A stretch of DNA of 64,000 nucleotides from Vicugna pacos. Lineage: Eukaryota > Chordata > Mammalia > Artiodactyla > Camelidae. Location: assembly GCF_048564905.1 (NCBI RefSeq), contig NC_133023.1, forward strand, positions 7,269,001 through 7,333,000. Direction: 5' to 3'. Of this stretch, positions 36,100-48,689 are shown in pieces (the first letter of the stretch is position 1; each line of letters begins with the position of its first letter). The notes beneath the pieces were generated by a model, which was given only the letters and a program-made list of their open reading frames with translations, did no database searches and was not told the DNA's origin. A program made the position numbers and the translations under genes.

Positions 36100-36620
36100 A
36101 AACAATTAAATGCGCAAACTCAACTTTTGATTGATGAGGTGCCCTTTGTGAAGTCTGAAATTAAACAACAAGCAAGCGGAGGGCACGCTGGTGGAGGCTG
36201 CTAGCCTGAACAATGTATAATCTATCCAGAAGAGCTCAGAAGGAGGTCTGAGTTATAGAGAAGTGCATGTTTATAGGTTACTGATGCCTGAACATCGAGA
36301 CAATTCTTAATTTATATGAAATGACAATCATGTTGGGTAGTTAGCACCTGAGCAATTGATTGTTATGAATTAACCCATCCCCACAAGCTAGGGAGGACTC
36401 TAATTATAATCAGGTGAATGACTGGAAAACAAAGGAGGGTTTAGGGAGATATAAAACCAATTTCAAGGTTATCAATACATGTGTTGGTGGTCGTGTAACA
36501 TGTATGCGATGTGACCTCAAAGAAAAATGGTTTCATCCACTGTGCAGTAGATGGGGGCGGGTTATAAGATAAGCGAGGGTCTGACCGCTGGTAATTTCAG
36601 CCTCATTAATTAAATGTTCC
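36100..36620. other. Repeat-free block, candidate conserved non-coding element
   Basis: Complex, repeat-free DNA with clustered TAAT and CAATTG-type core sites ('gagcaattgattgttatgaattaacc', 'gactctaattataatcaggtgaatg', 'cattaattaaatg'). This texture is typical of developmental enhancers, but I cannot test conservation here. Confidence 0.25.
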
Positions 36621-37050
36621 AGAGAAACCTGTGACAGAGCAGGTTGGTACCGTGGGGGGTGAGGGTGGGAGGCACATTCTGGTGCTGTCACAAGGCAAGG
36701 TAGTCTTTGCTGCTGCTATTGCAAGGGTCCCTTCTTTCTACCACTCCTCTGCAGTCAGCTCTGGGGTCATGCATATTTTTCATTCATGCAGAGCAGATTA
36801 TTTCTGGAAGGTTCTAACCCTATCCTCATGCATAGCCACACTAGGTAATGTAGAGTGTTTCACCCATCTCCCCTGCCAGAAATGCCTGTGCTAATAGTCC
36901 ACCATTTTCCCATCCTCTTCTTCAATGTTCGATTAGATCCAAAAGAGCTGTGTCTCCACAGAGCACTGATAAATTGCCAACATTCTGTGGAACAGGAAGG
37001 CACAAATGGTCCAAGCAGAGATGTCATCACCAGAAAGGGTAGACCAGGAC

Positions 37051-37195
37051 CTCGCTACTCACAGTGCGGTCCCTGAACCTGCAGTGTTAGCATCTCCAGG
37101 TAACTTGGTAGAAATGCTCCACCCTCAGACCTGCTAAGTCAGTGTCTGCACTTTAACACGATGATATGAGTGCACATTACAGTTTGCACTGACCT
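37051..37195 (+). mobile_element. MER20-type MITE, partial
   Basis: 'ctcacagtgcggtccctgaacctgcagtgttagcatctccaggtaacttggtagaaatgctccaccctcagacctgctaagtcag' follows the first half of MER20; the right end is lost. Confidence 0.6.
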
Positions 37196-37199
37196 TGAA

Positions 37200-40100
37200 G
37201 AAAGAACAGCAGTGTTGTTTGGAACAAGGATGACCAAACCAAGGGGAAGAAAGAGATGATTGAAGATTAACTGGCTATTTTGCTCTTCCGGAGCAACATT
37301 CTCCTCATCGGTTCCTGAAGCAGGTTGAGCATCTGACTCGCTATTTACAAATACATATTTCCAGATCGCATACCAGAGATTCAGACACTACTGACCTGAG
37401 GAGATGCCTGAGAATCTCCATTTTTAGCAAGCACCTGTGTGAGTCTCCTGGCGCTGGCTGTTTCTGCGTCTCCTGTAGATCACTCTGGGTCTCAACCAGC
37501 TACTACCTACCCCTGCTTCTAAGCCACCATCATAACTTCATGGCCATCAATGTCAGGGTCCGGTTGCGGAGTCACCCAGCACCATTCTCAAATCCAAGGC
37601 CATCTTTAGACTTACTGACCATGAAGATTTGAAATTACAGACCTGCATTTGTTGTTGGCCTGACTAGTATTATCCAAGACAGCTGAGGAAGTGTGAGTCT
37701 GTATTTAGAAGCATATTTGGGAAGGCATGTTTGTTGAGGGAAATGCCTGTGATTCCAAGTGGGTGGTGGGCACTGGGTTGCATCCTTAGTTATCATAGTC
37801 ATGCCTGCCTGTGAGGATGTCACTCCATCAGAAAACTATTCAATGCCAATGCAGGATTTCGCTCAGATTATTTTCTCATTTAAAACCAGGGTCTTTATTG
37901 CCTGAAATAAAAAGGGAATTTCAGGCCCCGAAGTTGATCAAATGGCAGCATTTGTCTTCTCTGTTCTCTCCCGAGGCTTCAGAAGAAACATCCAGCTCTC
38001 TGCCCAGGGGCCACTTCTTTCCCTGAGTCCTCTCACAAAGGACTTTGGCCCCAGGGCAGCAGTTTGGAAATAGCCTTCTTTTCCCTAAAAATGCCAATGT
38101 AAGGAGTATAGTGCAGGGACCAAGAGTGGAAATTCTCCAGCCACCCTGCCTACTTCCTTTAAATCCTACCTGCCTCTTACAAAATATGGGAAGTTGGGCA
38201 ACTTATCCAGAGTCCCTGTGCCTCAGGTGGGCAGCTAGAAAGGGAATAATCATAATACCTGAGTCACAGAGCTGTTGACAGGAGCAGATGGGAAAATGCA
38301 AGGTTATCTAACTGACAGACAGCATTGTCAACTTGCTTTCCAAATAGTCCCTCCACCTAGAAACTTGCAAGAGCAGATGGGGGCCAATTATCCAGGCCCC
38401 TTCCTCCCTGGCCTCCTGGGTACCCAGATTTCTCTACCCTCTGCAGGAAAACTGGCACCCAAGCGGGGACATTTTTCTATAGCTTAGCCCATCAGATGAG
38501 GACATGATTTTTTTGCCTTTGTCTTGCTACACTCACCATGGAGTCTAGAGTCCACTACAGCTTTCTTCATTTTTGGTTCAAAAGTAGACCCTGCGAGTAC
38601 TTCACTCTATCATGCCCAATCAAAATGCCTCTCAACTTCCAAAGGCCCTGCCCCTACCCGCGCTCCAACCCGGTTTCCCTTTCGTCTGGTAGTCTCTGAT
38701 CTAGAACCAGTGAGAATGGCCCTGCCTCCTCTGTAAGTCCCACCCCCTTTTGCAGCCGCCTTCCGAATCTGGCCCCTGTTGCCTCGGTTTGCTCAAATGG
38801 CTTTTGCGGTATTAAGGGGAAATGGGAATAGGGCATGTGGTGGGATGGGGCGGGTGGAAACAGAAATCTTAAAAGACAAAAGGAATAAGCACTGAGCTCC
38901 CAACTTCCATGTGTAACATCCGTGGGATTAATGCAATCGCAGAATGGAGGCGGCAGTCGGCTGGCTGGGAGGGTGAACGGGGTGCTCTGTGCTGGTTTGG
39001 CGGAAAAGACTGTATTCCCCAGTAAGCAAATTATTGATTATAAACTGTTATGATTCCTTCGGAGCCACTGTGGCCAACTGTATTATTCCATCGGCCTTAA
39101 ATGTCTGCTATGTTCCCATGCCAAAACCCTTATGAAATTTCCACTGGAAAAAAAAAGTGAGTAGCAAATTCGGGTCTCAGTGCTCATATATAATTTCAGA
39201 TTTCATTAATGGTTATTAAATATATGCCCCGAGGAAGGATAAAGTTCCTCATATGAATGGAAAGAGAATTGAATTTATAAATAAGGTGACTCTGTTTTCA
39301 AGGACTATTCATTAGGCATATTCAGGACACACTTAAAAAAGAACTTTTAAATGAAAGGTGTTTAAAATCTCACAGGATAAAAATGTTGGGACAATACAGT
39401 CTGGCTGAAAAAATTCTAAAAACTCCTCTAAGTCTGAAATATTTTTCTTTGCCTGGAGTTTGAAAATGAATTTGGGGAAAATTTTTTAAAAGTTCTAAAA
39501 ATATTTTCATATTGTGGCCAAAAGATACCCACATTTAGGAAATAGGGATGTATCTCTTGGTAGGTGGAAAACTGGATGCTAAAAAGAATGGTGAAATTTT
39601 TTCTTAATCTCCTTTTAAGAATCACAATTATAAAAAGATGAAAAGAAGCTATTAATTTTGACTAAGCAAAAGCCCTTTGAAAAAGCTTTGGGCTACTAAA
39701 GCCACATAACCTGGAAAATATATTCTTAGTAGGAGTTGTCAAATGTCCAAGTAAGAAATTCAAATCCTTTTCAGATCTGTTGTAAATCTCCCCCAAAGCT
39801 GTACAAACAGTATAGTGTTAGCTTGATGTGAATAAGTAGATGGAGAATGTTTGAAAGAGATAGCGAAGTTGTCAAAAGTTTGGAAGAACTGAGCAGAGCA
39901 GTTTTTTTTTTTTTTAATCTTATGAAGGCAAGTGAAATATGGGCCTGAGTGCTAAATTCCTAAGGAGAGATATTGTTGAACTCAAGACATTTTTGTACCA
40001 GGTGAGGTTTCTGACATCTATTTACATGGAATGTCTTATTAGAAAAGAAGAGACAAGATAATTTTGTTGCCATCTGCTAGCCGGCTGCTGCTACCTGAAG

Positions 40101-41777
40101 CATCATTAGAGATAAAATATACAGCATGTCTTTAAGAGTAGTCAGTTCAAATTTCAGCTTTTCTTACTAAAAAACGAACTCTGTGATATTTTTAGCCCCC
40201 CTCACCAAATCTTTTATAAATAACCTTAACACAAATAAACTGTTGAAGCAATGAAGAGAGTTTTTCTATTTGCATTTTATCTCATAAGACCCCCTGAAAT
40301 GGAATTTTATCTTTTCAAACAAGTAATTCCCAGAGAGGGGCTGAGATGAATAAACTCTCCCTCTGCTCGATCACGTATTTGTTTCCCGAATGAGATATGC
40401 TGTGTGATGGAGCCGATGTGATTAGCCTGACCTGTGGGACCAGAAGGCCATTTTCTATTGACCCTGTAATCTCCACGATCAGTCTCAGATCTAGGGAACA
40501 TTTCCCTTGGAAAGTTCACATCATCGCAAATGAAAAGTCTCATTATTCAAAAACAGTAATTATTCAGTGGTAAAATACATCAAACGTAATTCTTATTTTT
40601 ACTATTACCTAGGTATCCAAATTCAAAGATGTTGGCTTAATATTTGAAAATGTTGAGTTTTACATTATCCTAAATAATTTTTTTCTTGTAAGTTTGATTC
40701 TAAGATATGTGACTTAAAAAACAACAACAACAACAAAAAAAACCAGGCTGTTTCTCATACCCAGAGAGCAATGCCGGAGAACTTGTAGGAAAAGTTTGAG
40801 AAAGCTATGCTAAAGTGACATTTATATAAGAGGATAAGCACGGAAATGCTAGTGTGAATCTTGTTCAGCTGGTTATAAAGTGGTTGATGTTTGTTTGTGG
40901 ATTGAAGATTTAAATAGAAATGCTTTGGAACAAGAAGCAAAAAGCAACGCAAATCCAAATATGTCCTCTATTAAGCTACAGAGCAGTAAAAGGGATTCAA
41001 AGAGAAGATTGTAGAAAACAAAAATCGACTTCCCTCCCTGAAACAGTACTAAAAAGTAGAAAAAAATGAAACATATTAAATCATTTCTATTGTCCAGTGT
41101 ACAGATTTTTTTAAAGAGTTGCTGATGGGAGATAGTAACTAACCGGGCAACGAGCAGGGAAGAATGAATTTTTAAAACCCACAAACTAAACGTCAAACGA
41201 TACTTTCATGAAGCAAGAGGAGTTACCTGTCATTTCAGAGGGAGCAGGAGAAAAAGAACAGATTTATCTGTTTCTTAGCAAAGACATTTGGAAAAAGAGC
41301 CTGGCGAAACCAGAATCTCACCAACCCCTAAGCCAGGGGTCCTTATCGACAGCATAAAAGCTCAGGTGGCAGCTATAGAATTTCAGATGAACTAATAAAT
41401 ATGGAGCGAGCCAGCCGAGTTCAGCGGGAGAGAATGTCAGCAATTTACCAGCGGATGCTTAGGAGCACGTCGTGAGTACATCTCGTTATAATTTTCAGAG
41501 AAATGAAGTTCCAGAAATTTTGGAATGGCAGAGGTGACCCACTGAAGTAAAGAAGGTCAAGGACAAACTTGGGGTGGGACAGCTGGTGAAAAGGGAACAG
41601 GGTTTGTTTTTCTTCTCTGTTGCTAAATACTTTCCCATGTTCGCACGCCCACACACCCAAACTTACTACGAGGAAGCAGAAAAAGAAGGTGTACTTTGTA
41701 AATAGTTTCTAATGAATAGAATTCCACTCTGTGATGTCAGTCTGTCACTAATTTTCTTGGTGACATGACACCACCTT
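37200..41777. other. Non-coding, mostly unique sequence
   Basis: Contains a MIR-like fragment (about 38190-38290) and otherwise unique DNA. Repeat-free complex blocks at 38880-39320 and 40320-40560 could be conserved elements. A CTCF-like motif lies at 40069-40080. Open frames at 37811-38487 are short and overlap in several frames, with no splice context. Confidence 0.35.
40069..40080 (-). promoter_or_regulatory. CTCF-like core motif (11 of 12)
   Basis: The minus strand reads CTAGCAGATGGC; only the second position departs from CCASYAGRKGGC. Weak on its own. Confidence 0.25.
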
Positions 41778-41791
41778 AAGAAATGAACAAG

Positions 41792-41892
41792 GAGGAGAGG
41801 GGTATAGCTCAGTGGTAGAGCGTGTGCTTAGCATGTATGAGGTCATGGGTTGAATCCCCAGCACCTCCGTTAAAAAAAAAACTTGAAAAATA
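41792..41892 (+). repeat. Camelid tRNA-derived SINE (Vic-1-like)
   Basis: A well-preserved copy with a complete A box (TATAGCTCAGTGGTAGAGCG), a B box region 'gtcatgggttgaatccccagcacc' and an A-rich tail. Flanks AAGAAATGAACAAG (41778-41791) and AAGAAATGAAAAAG (41893-41906) form a target-site duplication with one mismatch. It is the clearest lineage marker in the window. Confidence 0.92.
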
Positions 41893-41991
41893 AAGAAATG
41901 AAAAAGATACCAAGGAGATAACCTTTTCTCTATTTATGTACACATGCACAAATACAGTCTCATACAGAGAAGCAAAATTAAAAGCATACAG

Positions 41992-42192
41992 ATACACATT
42001 ACTATATATGAAATAGATAACAAGGACCTACTATATAGCACAGGGAACTATATTTAATTTCTTGTAATGAGCTGTAATGGAAAAGAATCTGAAAAAAATA
42101 TATATGTATATGTATAACTAAATCACTTTGCTGTACTCCTGAAACTAACATTGTAAATCAACTACACTTCAATAAAAAGTAAGAATTTTTTA
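41992..42192 (+). mobile_element. L1 3' UTR tail, exact target-site duplication
   Basis: A 201-bp L1 tail ('actatatatgaaatagataacaaggacctactatatagcacagg...aaatcactttgctgtactcc...actacacttcaataaaaag'). It is bracketed by an exact 12-bp duplication, AAAAGCATACAG, at 41980-41991 and 42193-42204. It inserted about 85 bp from the SINE at 41792. Confidence 0.92.
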
Positions 42193-42204
42193 AAAAGCAT
42201 ACAG

Positions 42205-45200
42205 CAAACAGCCATTTACAACACAGAAAATTTCTATAGTGTGTATAAATTAAGCTACTTTGGAAAGAAAAAAAATCCCATGCTATTTATTTATGCAAGT
42301 GTTTTCAAACAAGTTTTTCAGATTATCTGATGATAAGTGTAATGTAATCATTTACGAGCGAGCTGTGAAATAAAAAATCAGGACATTGCATGTGTAGAGC
42401 AAAACAGAAATCTCACGAGGAGCTTTTAATTCTGGGAGGAACATTTTGGATAGAGTATTAAGATTGATTGTATCTAATTAAAATGCTAAATCATCTAGTG
42501 AACAAAGGCAGACAAGTGAAAACACTAGGGTATGTGGACTTACAGCGAGGGCCTCTGGGAGCCCCCGGTCCAACTCCCTCCCTTCGCAGACGAGGAGCCT
42601 ACGATCCCGGACATTCCTAGCACGTGAAATCACACACACAAGCTCGGGTCAAGGCTCTGTGTCCAGTCATTTATGGAGACATCAGAAGGGGGAGATACAC
42701 ACACACTCAAACACATAGAGAAAGAAAGGATGTGAAAACAATGTAGCGTGCGGTTGTGGGAATGTGTCCTCCCCCAGGAAGAAAACACACACACTTTGAA
42801 GGGAAAAGGAATTCATCAAGTGTCGAGTCCAGCCTTCCTGTTACTCGCTGAAAGGATGGGTGGCAGATACGGACTCTCAGATGAAGTCAAAAGGGCGAGG
42901 GGGCCCAATTTACTTGGAAAGGATGCCTCCAACTTCCCAGGGGACTGGATCCAAATCGCACTGTCACCTTAGCTCTCTGGTGTCCTCCGCAATTGGAGGC
43001 CTCCCATCTTGTTTAAAAACCACTTTCTCCCTGAAGCTCCCTAGCTGAAAATCATCTCTTTGCCACAGATACCTGGAGCCTTCAGTCTCATTCATAACAT
43101 TTTCACTGCCTTCTGCATGTACCCAGAGACCCTAGCGTGGTGACCCTGAAACGTGAGCATGAGTCAGCTTCACCTGGAGGGCTTGCCAAGACGGACTGCT
43201 AGGTTCTACCTCGAGTTCTCAACTCAGCAAGTCTGGGTAGGGCCTGGGAACCTGCATTTCTAACAAATGTCCAGTGCTGCTGAGGCTGCTGGTACCCAGA
43301 TCACACCTGGGGTTAGTGCGCTGCATGAGCACAACTTAGTTTGGTTGAAAATGGATTACTAAACTGATGGATGAAAATGATGCTCTTTTATTGAACCACA
43401 GAAAGTATGGTGTAGGCATCTATCACCTGCAGATGAAAGCGGTGACAAAGCCTGACGTTTCTAGCAGTACCATTGGGAAAATACTGACAAAAATTAAAAT
43501 TTTTTCCAAAAAGGGGTTTAAATGATCTCCGTATGCAAGATCAATGGGATGGAACTTGAAAAAAAAAGTTGTCTCAGTCATAAAAGCTAAAAGCGTAATT
43601 CCTGTAATTGTTGAGGCTGATGCATGCGGTCGCAAAAAGTGTGGGGGAATTTTTGTAAGTCATTTTGGGGTTAAATTAAGTATTTCTGAAACCACCTCAT
43701 TAGAAAAGAACTTTGTAATGACTGAAATGTTACATTCGAATTCTTTCTTTTTAAAGAAAAGTATTATGGAGTTTAACCTGGATATTCTTATACTGAATTT
43801 TACTTTTCAGCAGAAAATGGAACTCTATCAAAATAAAGAAATAAATGTTCTACTCAAGCCTGCTCTTCAGAACAATGTGATTATTGATAAATCAGCTTTT
43901 CTATTTTGGCTAATTTATTATGTATCAGAAAGAAAAGTAAGAATTTATATATAGATTTGAGGGCAACTCAAAAAGTTATGCATCCTGGTAATTAATGCTT
44001 TTAAACCATACTAATGTACATCAATTACTCTCATAATTCACTTTATATTTTACATTAAAGACCAGTTTATCAAGTCAAGATACAAGGCTTCTTTGTTCTA
44101 AATTGATTTATTTATTCTCTTAACTCTCATCTGAATCTACAGGCCACTGACAGAATTTTGCTAGGTCTCCAAATGGCTCTACGTCTACTTGAAAACAATC
44201 TTTAACAGTACTTTTTCCTATGTTACTCTCCTCCAAATGTAATTAAAATAGATTTAACATTTTGTTTCTCAAGCTTTAAGAAAAGCTGCAAAAATTTAAA
44301 GAATGCAAATCACAAATTACATCTATACAACAAGCAGATGAAGTGAACCATTTAAAATCTGTACACAGTTAATTAATTTTGCACTGGCAGGCAAGTGATT
44401 ACAGATGTTCCCCACATATAACCTTTCCCATTTTGCATCTTCCCTCCTGTAAAGCACTCGTTTCTTTCTCAGAAGCTCCCAGATAGTCAATACTCCATTT
44501 TCAAGGGATGTGGACAACAGAAATGCACATTATTCTAATTGTGCACTGAAGAAGGTGGCTGAAATCATGCAATTTCTCTAGTAATTTCACCGTGGAGGTA
44601 GGTGACAAGACGTCCCCACGGAGTGAGCCTCTGAAACATTCCACCTAAGCGCTCTTGCTCCATTTTGTGCTGCAGTTGAATACTAGGGGGAGACTGAGTG
44701 GGGACCCTCAACCCGCATGTGGTGCCTCTAGGATGTGGGGAAGGGGCTTTACTGATTTTCAGAACCTTCTCTTGCAGTGTGAAGGGACTGAAAATACAGA
44801 CACGTCAAATCTGATTTCTGAGGCGACATGGGATAAGGAAGGCTTCTGGTGAATTACACCCACTGGCAAGATAACCCAAGTCACTGTCTTCCCCTCTGTG
44901 AAGCCACCTTCCTTTATCTGCTGCCCTGGGAGTGCCTGTGCGGTCTACCTGCTCCAGAGAGTGCCTTCACCTTGCTTTCCACTGCCCCGCCCTGTCCCCA
45001 GTTTCTCCTTAGTCACCTTTGTCACGGACTTCGAGGTGTTGTCCGCTTGATGCGTGACTCTCTGCACTCATTTCAGTTGCACAAGTTTCTGTTTTGAACT
45101 CCCCTCTTCAGGGCCACCGCCGCATTCAGTCCTCTAGCAAAAGAAGTGTCCAGGGGGTTGGTAAAGTGCAACTTAAAGACAGATATAAAAACTATTCTAG

Positions 45201-45230
45201 GCAAGTGAACTCAGCTGCCAGATATATTAG
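42205..45230. other. Non-coding unique sequence with one MITE
   Basis: A MER-type MITE lies at 43135-43325. The 136-codon plus-strand frame at 43544-43954 is AT-rich, Lys/Ile/Phe-biased and lacks any recognisable motif. I regard it as chance, though it is the longest non-repeat plus-strand frame in the right half. Confidence 0.4.
43135..43325 (+). mobile_element. hAT-Charlie MITE (MER1-group)
   Basis: 'ccctgaaacgtgagcatgagtcagcttcacctggagggcttgccaag...agcaagtctgggtagggcctgggaacctgcatttctaacaaatg...ctgctgaggctgctggtacccagatcacac' follows the family pattern with 'cacctggagggcttgttaaaac' and 'tgcatttctaacaag'. Subfamily unsure. Confidence 0.65.
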
Positions 45231-45250
45231 GCAAGAGAAGGCCCAATGGC

Positions 45251-45882
45251 AGTGTTGGTGGGAATGTCAATTGGAGCAGCCACTAAAAAACTTATTAGAG
45301 ATACCATATGATCCAGCAGTCCCACATGCACCCCAACGTTCATAGCAGCACTATTTACAGTAGCCAAGATATAGAAGTAACCTAAATGCTATCAACGGAA
45401 GAATGGATAAAAAAGATTTGATACACACACAGAGGAATACTACTCAGCCATTAAAAAGAATGAAATAATGCCATTTGCATCAACATGGATGGTTGTCATA
45501 CTAAGTGAAGTAAGTCAGACAGAGAAGGACAAGTATCATATGATATCACTTATACGTGGAATCTTAAAAAAAAGATACAAATGAACTTATTTACAAAACA
45601 GAAAGAGATTCAGAGACATAGAAAACAAATTTATGGTGTCAAAGGGGAAAGTAGGGGGTAGGGAGGGATAAATTAGGAATTTGGGATTAACAGATATACA
45701 CTACTATATAAAATACATAAACAACAAGGACCTACTGTATAGCACAGGGAATTATATTCAATATGTTGTAATAACCTATAGTGAAAAAGAATCTGGAAAA
45801 GAATATATATGTGTATGTAACTGAATCACTTTGCTGTATACCCGAAACATTGTAAATCAATGATAGTTTAACTAAAAAAAAA
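45251..45882 (+). mobile_element. L1 tail, 5'-truncated, with target-site duplication
   Basis: Contains the C-terminal part of ORF2 ('caccccaacgttcatagcagcactatttacagtagcc', 'tactactcagccattaaaaagaatg') and the full 3' UTR ending near 'aaatcaatgatagtttaactaaaaaaaa'. Flanks AGAAGGCCCAATGG (about 45236-45249) and AGTAGGCCCAATTGG (about 45883-45897) form a slightly decayed duplication. The ORF2 part carries small deletions. Confidence 0.88.
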
Positions 45883-45899
45883 AGTAGGCCCAATTGGAA

Positions 45900-47459
45900 T
45901 CTGGGCTGGACTTGACAGCTGACCCCCAAGGACACTGGTCCCCTCTAACGCGCTCCCTCATGGTGTTGCTGTGCCGGCTCTGACGGTCCTCCCCTTCCAG
46001 AATGCACAGCCTCGCCGGCGCAGGATGCACGCCATTCTGGGAAGCACTTTTCCAAACCAATCTGTTTTCCGAGTTGAACCCTTTACATCAAGTCAACCAC
46101 CAACAACACCCATGACAGATCAAGGCTCAGCACATGACAGGGATGTGAGTCCTGGAGACTCAAGTGCAGGGGAAGGCTCATTCGGAGAAACACGCACATG
46201 CTTTCATTAATCTACAATGGCACCATCTCCACCACGGTCACTGTTAACACTGCTCACCCTTCTCTTTTCATCCTTTTACTGGCTTACCTAGTTAAGTCCC
46301 CCTCTCCCTAAAGATATGAGAAGAACATAATATTTACATTCTCCATTCTGAAACTGTAAAATGACTTTTATTTTCTTGGGCACACCTCAGGTAGACAAGA
46401 CAACTGAAAAATTTACATTACCTTTTTAGACTATCCCTATAAACATCTCACGGGCTTTTGCGACTGTATTACTTGGGAGGGGGAATGGTAATATAAAGTT
46501 GTCTTCATCTTGTCAAAAAACAAAACAAAAACAAAAAAGAAAACTGGACTCATCTGGGAAAAAACCAGGCTGTCCTAAACTTCTGTTCATCCCTGGGAAA
46601 AGTCCAGAATTGTCTGCTCTTCCAGCATGAGGCTCTAAAGACTACTCACATCAATCAATACTTCCTGCCTTGAAACTAACAGTCCAAGCTTCATCATCAC
46701 TTTTATTTTCTATTAATGACTATATAAGGACTCAAGAACGGCAGGAAGTTATCTTACCACATGGCTGGCATCCACCATCAGCTCTTGCTCACACAACTAA
46801 CAGTAAGGAAATCCTTACCGTTACCAAAGTCCTTTCACCAAACGTAGACTAGGACATTTAAGTAAACTGTTACAAGAGCCTAATTATGTGGATCCTGCAT
46901 TCCATTCTTGTTCTTTTGTTTCTTTTTGTCTCCTTCCCTCTGGGGTGCATGCATATACACACACACACACACACACACACTTTTGAATCTCCTATGGGTG
47001 AAGAAGATGCTGCTTTTCTTAACTGGTAAAGACCTATTTATTTAATCAGCGATAATGTGCTCTACCAGGCACCGCCAGGGTCTTCTTCTTTAACCAAGGA
47101 CACTGAAGTGCTGGCCACTCTCGGGACAGAGTTTAGTATAAAATAGGACTCATGTGGTTGAAAAAGGGCCAAGGAACTCTGTGAGGTTGTGTGTCTGGGA
47201 TCCTCCACATGCACCTCAGATGTTCCTGTCATGAGGTCTCAATGGGGAACACTAGTTGACTGCCTCTTTGTTTACAGGATAATTACAATAGAAAATAAGC
47301 ATAATTCTGGGTCTGGCTTTCAGATAATCCCAACTTATAACATTTGGAATAAAGTCCTTTTAATTTTTAGCAATCTATGAGGGAAAGATTGGCTCTGATC
47401 CTTCACCTTTCCCTGGATCCCGGCCCTTGGCCATAGTACACTGTGGGGAGGGTAGACTC
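45900..47459. other. Non-coding unique sequence with CA repeat
   Basis: I see no gene here. A (CA)n microsatellite lies at 46956-46980. The 79-codon frame at 45971-46210 has a plausible composition but no splice context. Confidence 0.35.
46956..46980. repeat. (CA)n microsatellite
   Basis: About 12 CA units; likely length-polymorphic. Confidence 0.95.
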
Positions 47460-47525
47460 TTTTTTTTTTTTTGACATTGGTCTTTCTGTTGTTGTTGTTG
47501 AAGTATAGTCAGCTTACAATGTCAT
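47460..47525 (-). mobile_element. L1 3' end fragment, antisense
   Basis: A T-run then 'gttgaagtatagtcagcttacaatgtcatg', the reverse complement of the last bases of the L1 3' UTR, cut short after about 60 bp. Confidence 0.7.
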
Positions 47526-47529
47526 GTTT

Positions 47530-47868
47530 CTCTGCCTCTTGACTGGGTCACATGACCTGTTTTGGCCCATGGAATGAGGTGGAAGGGACTGTGTGCCAGT
47601 CCTAAACCCAGGATTCAAGAGGCCTTGCGTGTTTCTACTTGTTCTCTTGCAACTGTGACTGCCAGGAGAATATGTCTGGGCTTGGCTGCTGGTCCCAAAA
47701 GAGGAATGAGAGGTGCTTGCGGCAGAGCTCTCCCAAAGCCAGGAGCAGATAATCCACCACCCAGCTCATCAGCAGACATGGGAGACATAATAAATCATAA
47801 CTGCCCTAAGCCAGTACATGTGGGGGTGGTTTGTTACATGGTATGAACTAACTGATACATTATCAAAT
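47530..47868 (+). mobile_element. MaLR-type LTR relic (MLT1-like)
   Basis: Ends with the pattern typical of old MaLR LTRs: 'gacataataaatcataactgccctaagcc...gggggtggtttgttacatggtatgaactaactgatac', including an AATAAA signal. The left part ('cacatgacctgttttggcccatggaatgaggtggaag') is consistent. It is a very old solitary LTR-like fossil without coding sequence. Exact subfamily is uncertain. Confidence 0.55.
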
Positions 47869-47999
47869 CACTATCAGGCAGGTTTGGTTCACAGCACTAA
47901 TTGGTAGTGGTCCACTTGATTAACTTATTTTTAAATGTGATATAACAATACAATAATGCCACTCAATATAATCTTAAGAGAATCCTAAAAGAAACAGAT

Positions 48000-48175
48000 C
48001 GGCTTTTGAGTCGGACGGCTCTATACTCATTCAGAGGGAAAGTTTTCTTTCAGAGCCTCAGTTTGTTCATCTGTAAAGGAGGGACTATCATCCTTACCTT
48101 GAAGAGTAGGAGTTAATGGGTAAAGTATGTAATTTCCCCAGCATACGGTAGAACAATCAATGCTAGCTATTATTT
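48000..48175 (+). repeat. MIR SINE fragment
   Basis: 'ttttgagtcggacggctctatactc...cagagcctcagtttgttcatctgtaaaggagggactatcatcc' matches the middle and right parts of the MIR core. Confidence 0.6.
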
Positions 48176-48314
48176 TCACTCAGTACAATGTGCAAGAGAA
48201 AGTCTATTTATACTTGAGTCATTATTTGTAGCCCATGAGCTTTTCCTTCTTTTAATTTTTTACTGCGTGTCTTCTGGTTTCACTTACAGAACTCCTCTCT
48301 TTTCCTTGCCTTAG

Positions 48315-48390
48315 GTCTTTGGAAAAATTCAAGTATAAAATCTGCCATTCTCTTTGCCCAGTGCCCAAAAGGGATGATTTATCAAAAGTG
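48315..48390 (+). other. Isolated exon-like segment with acceptor and donor
   Basis: A pyrimidine-rich tract ending TTTTCCTTGCCTTAG precedes 76 bases that end at AAAGTG|GTAAGT, a strong donor match. One frame (offset by one base) is open throughout and begins SLEKFKYKICHSLCPVPKR. There is no partner exon that I can identify nearby on the plus strand. Such pairs of splice-like signals are common by chance, so this is only a candidate exon, coding or non-coding. Confidence 0.15.
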
Positions 48391-48689
48391 GTAAGTCCCA
48401 CAGAGCTATTTATATTGCTCTGGACACAAGTTTCATGTTATAGACAAATTTTCAAACGTTAAATTCTTTTGAAAGAAAATCAAGCATAGCAGATCATTAA
48501 CTGTCCTCCTTAAAAAGTGAATGTTCTTTTCTCTCCCCTATCTTCCATCAACTCCTTCAAACAAGTACTGGATATAATTGAGATGGTTTCTAATTAAACC
48601 CATGACCAACTTGGTATAAAGCCAGGACAACAAGAAAATGCTTTCCCTTGTAGCTACAGAAGTAATCTTACTTGGCAAAGGACTGTCAG

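Noticed and set aside
13743-41892. tRNA genes at the SINE heads (13.7 and 41.8 kb)
   Set aside because: They have A and B boxes but end in A-rich tails with target-site duplications and cannot fold as complete tRNAs, so they are SINEs.
43544-43954. 136-codon plus-strand frame
   Set aside because: Lys/Ile/Phe-rich translation of AT-rich DNA, without domain, promoter or splice signals.
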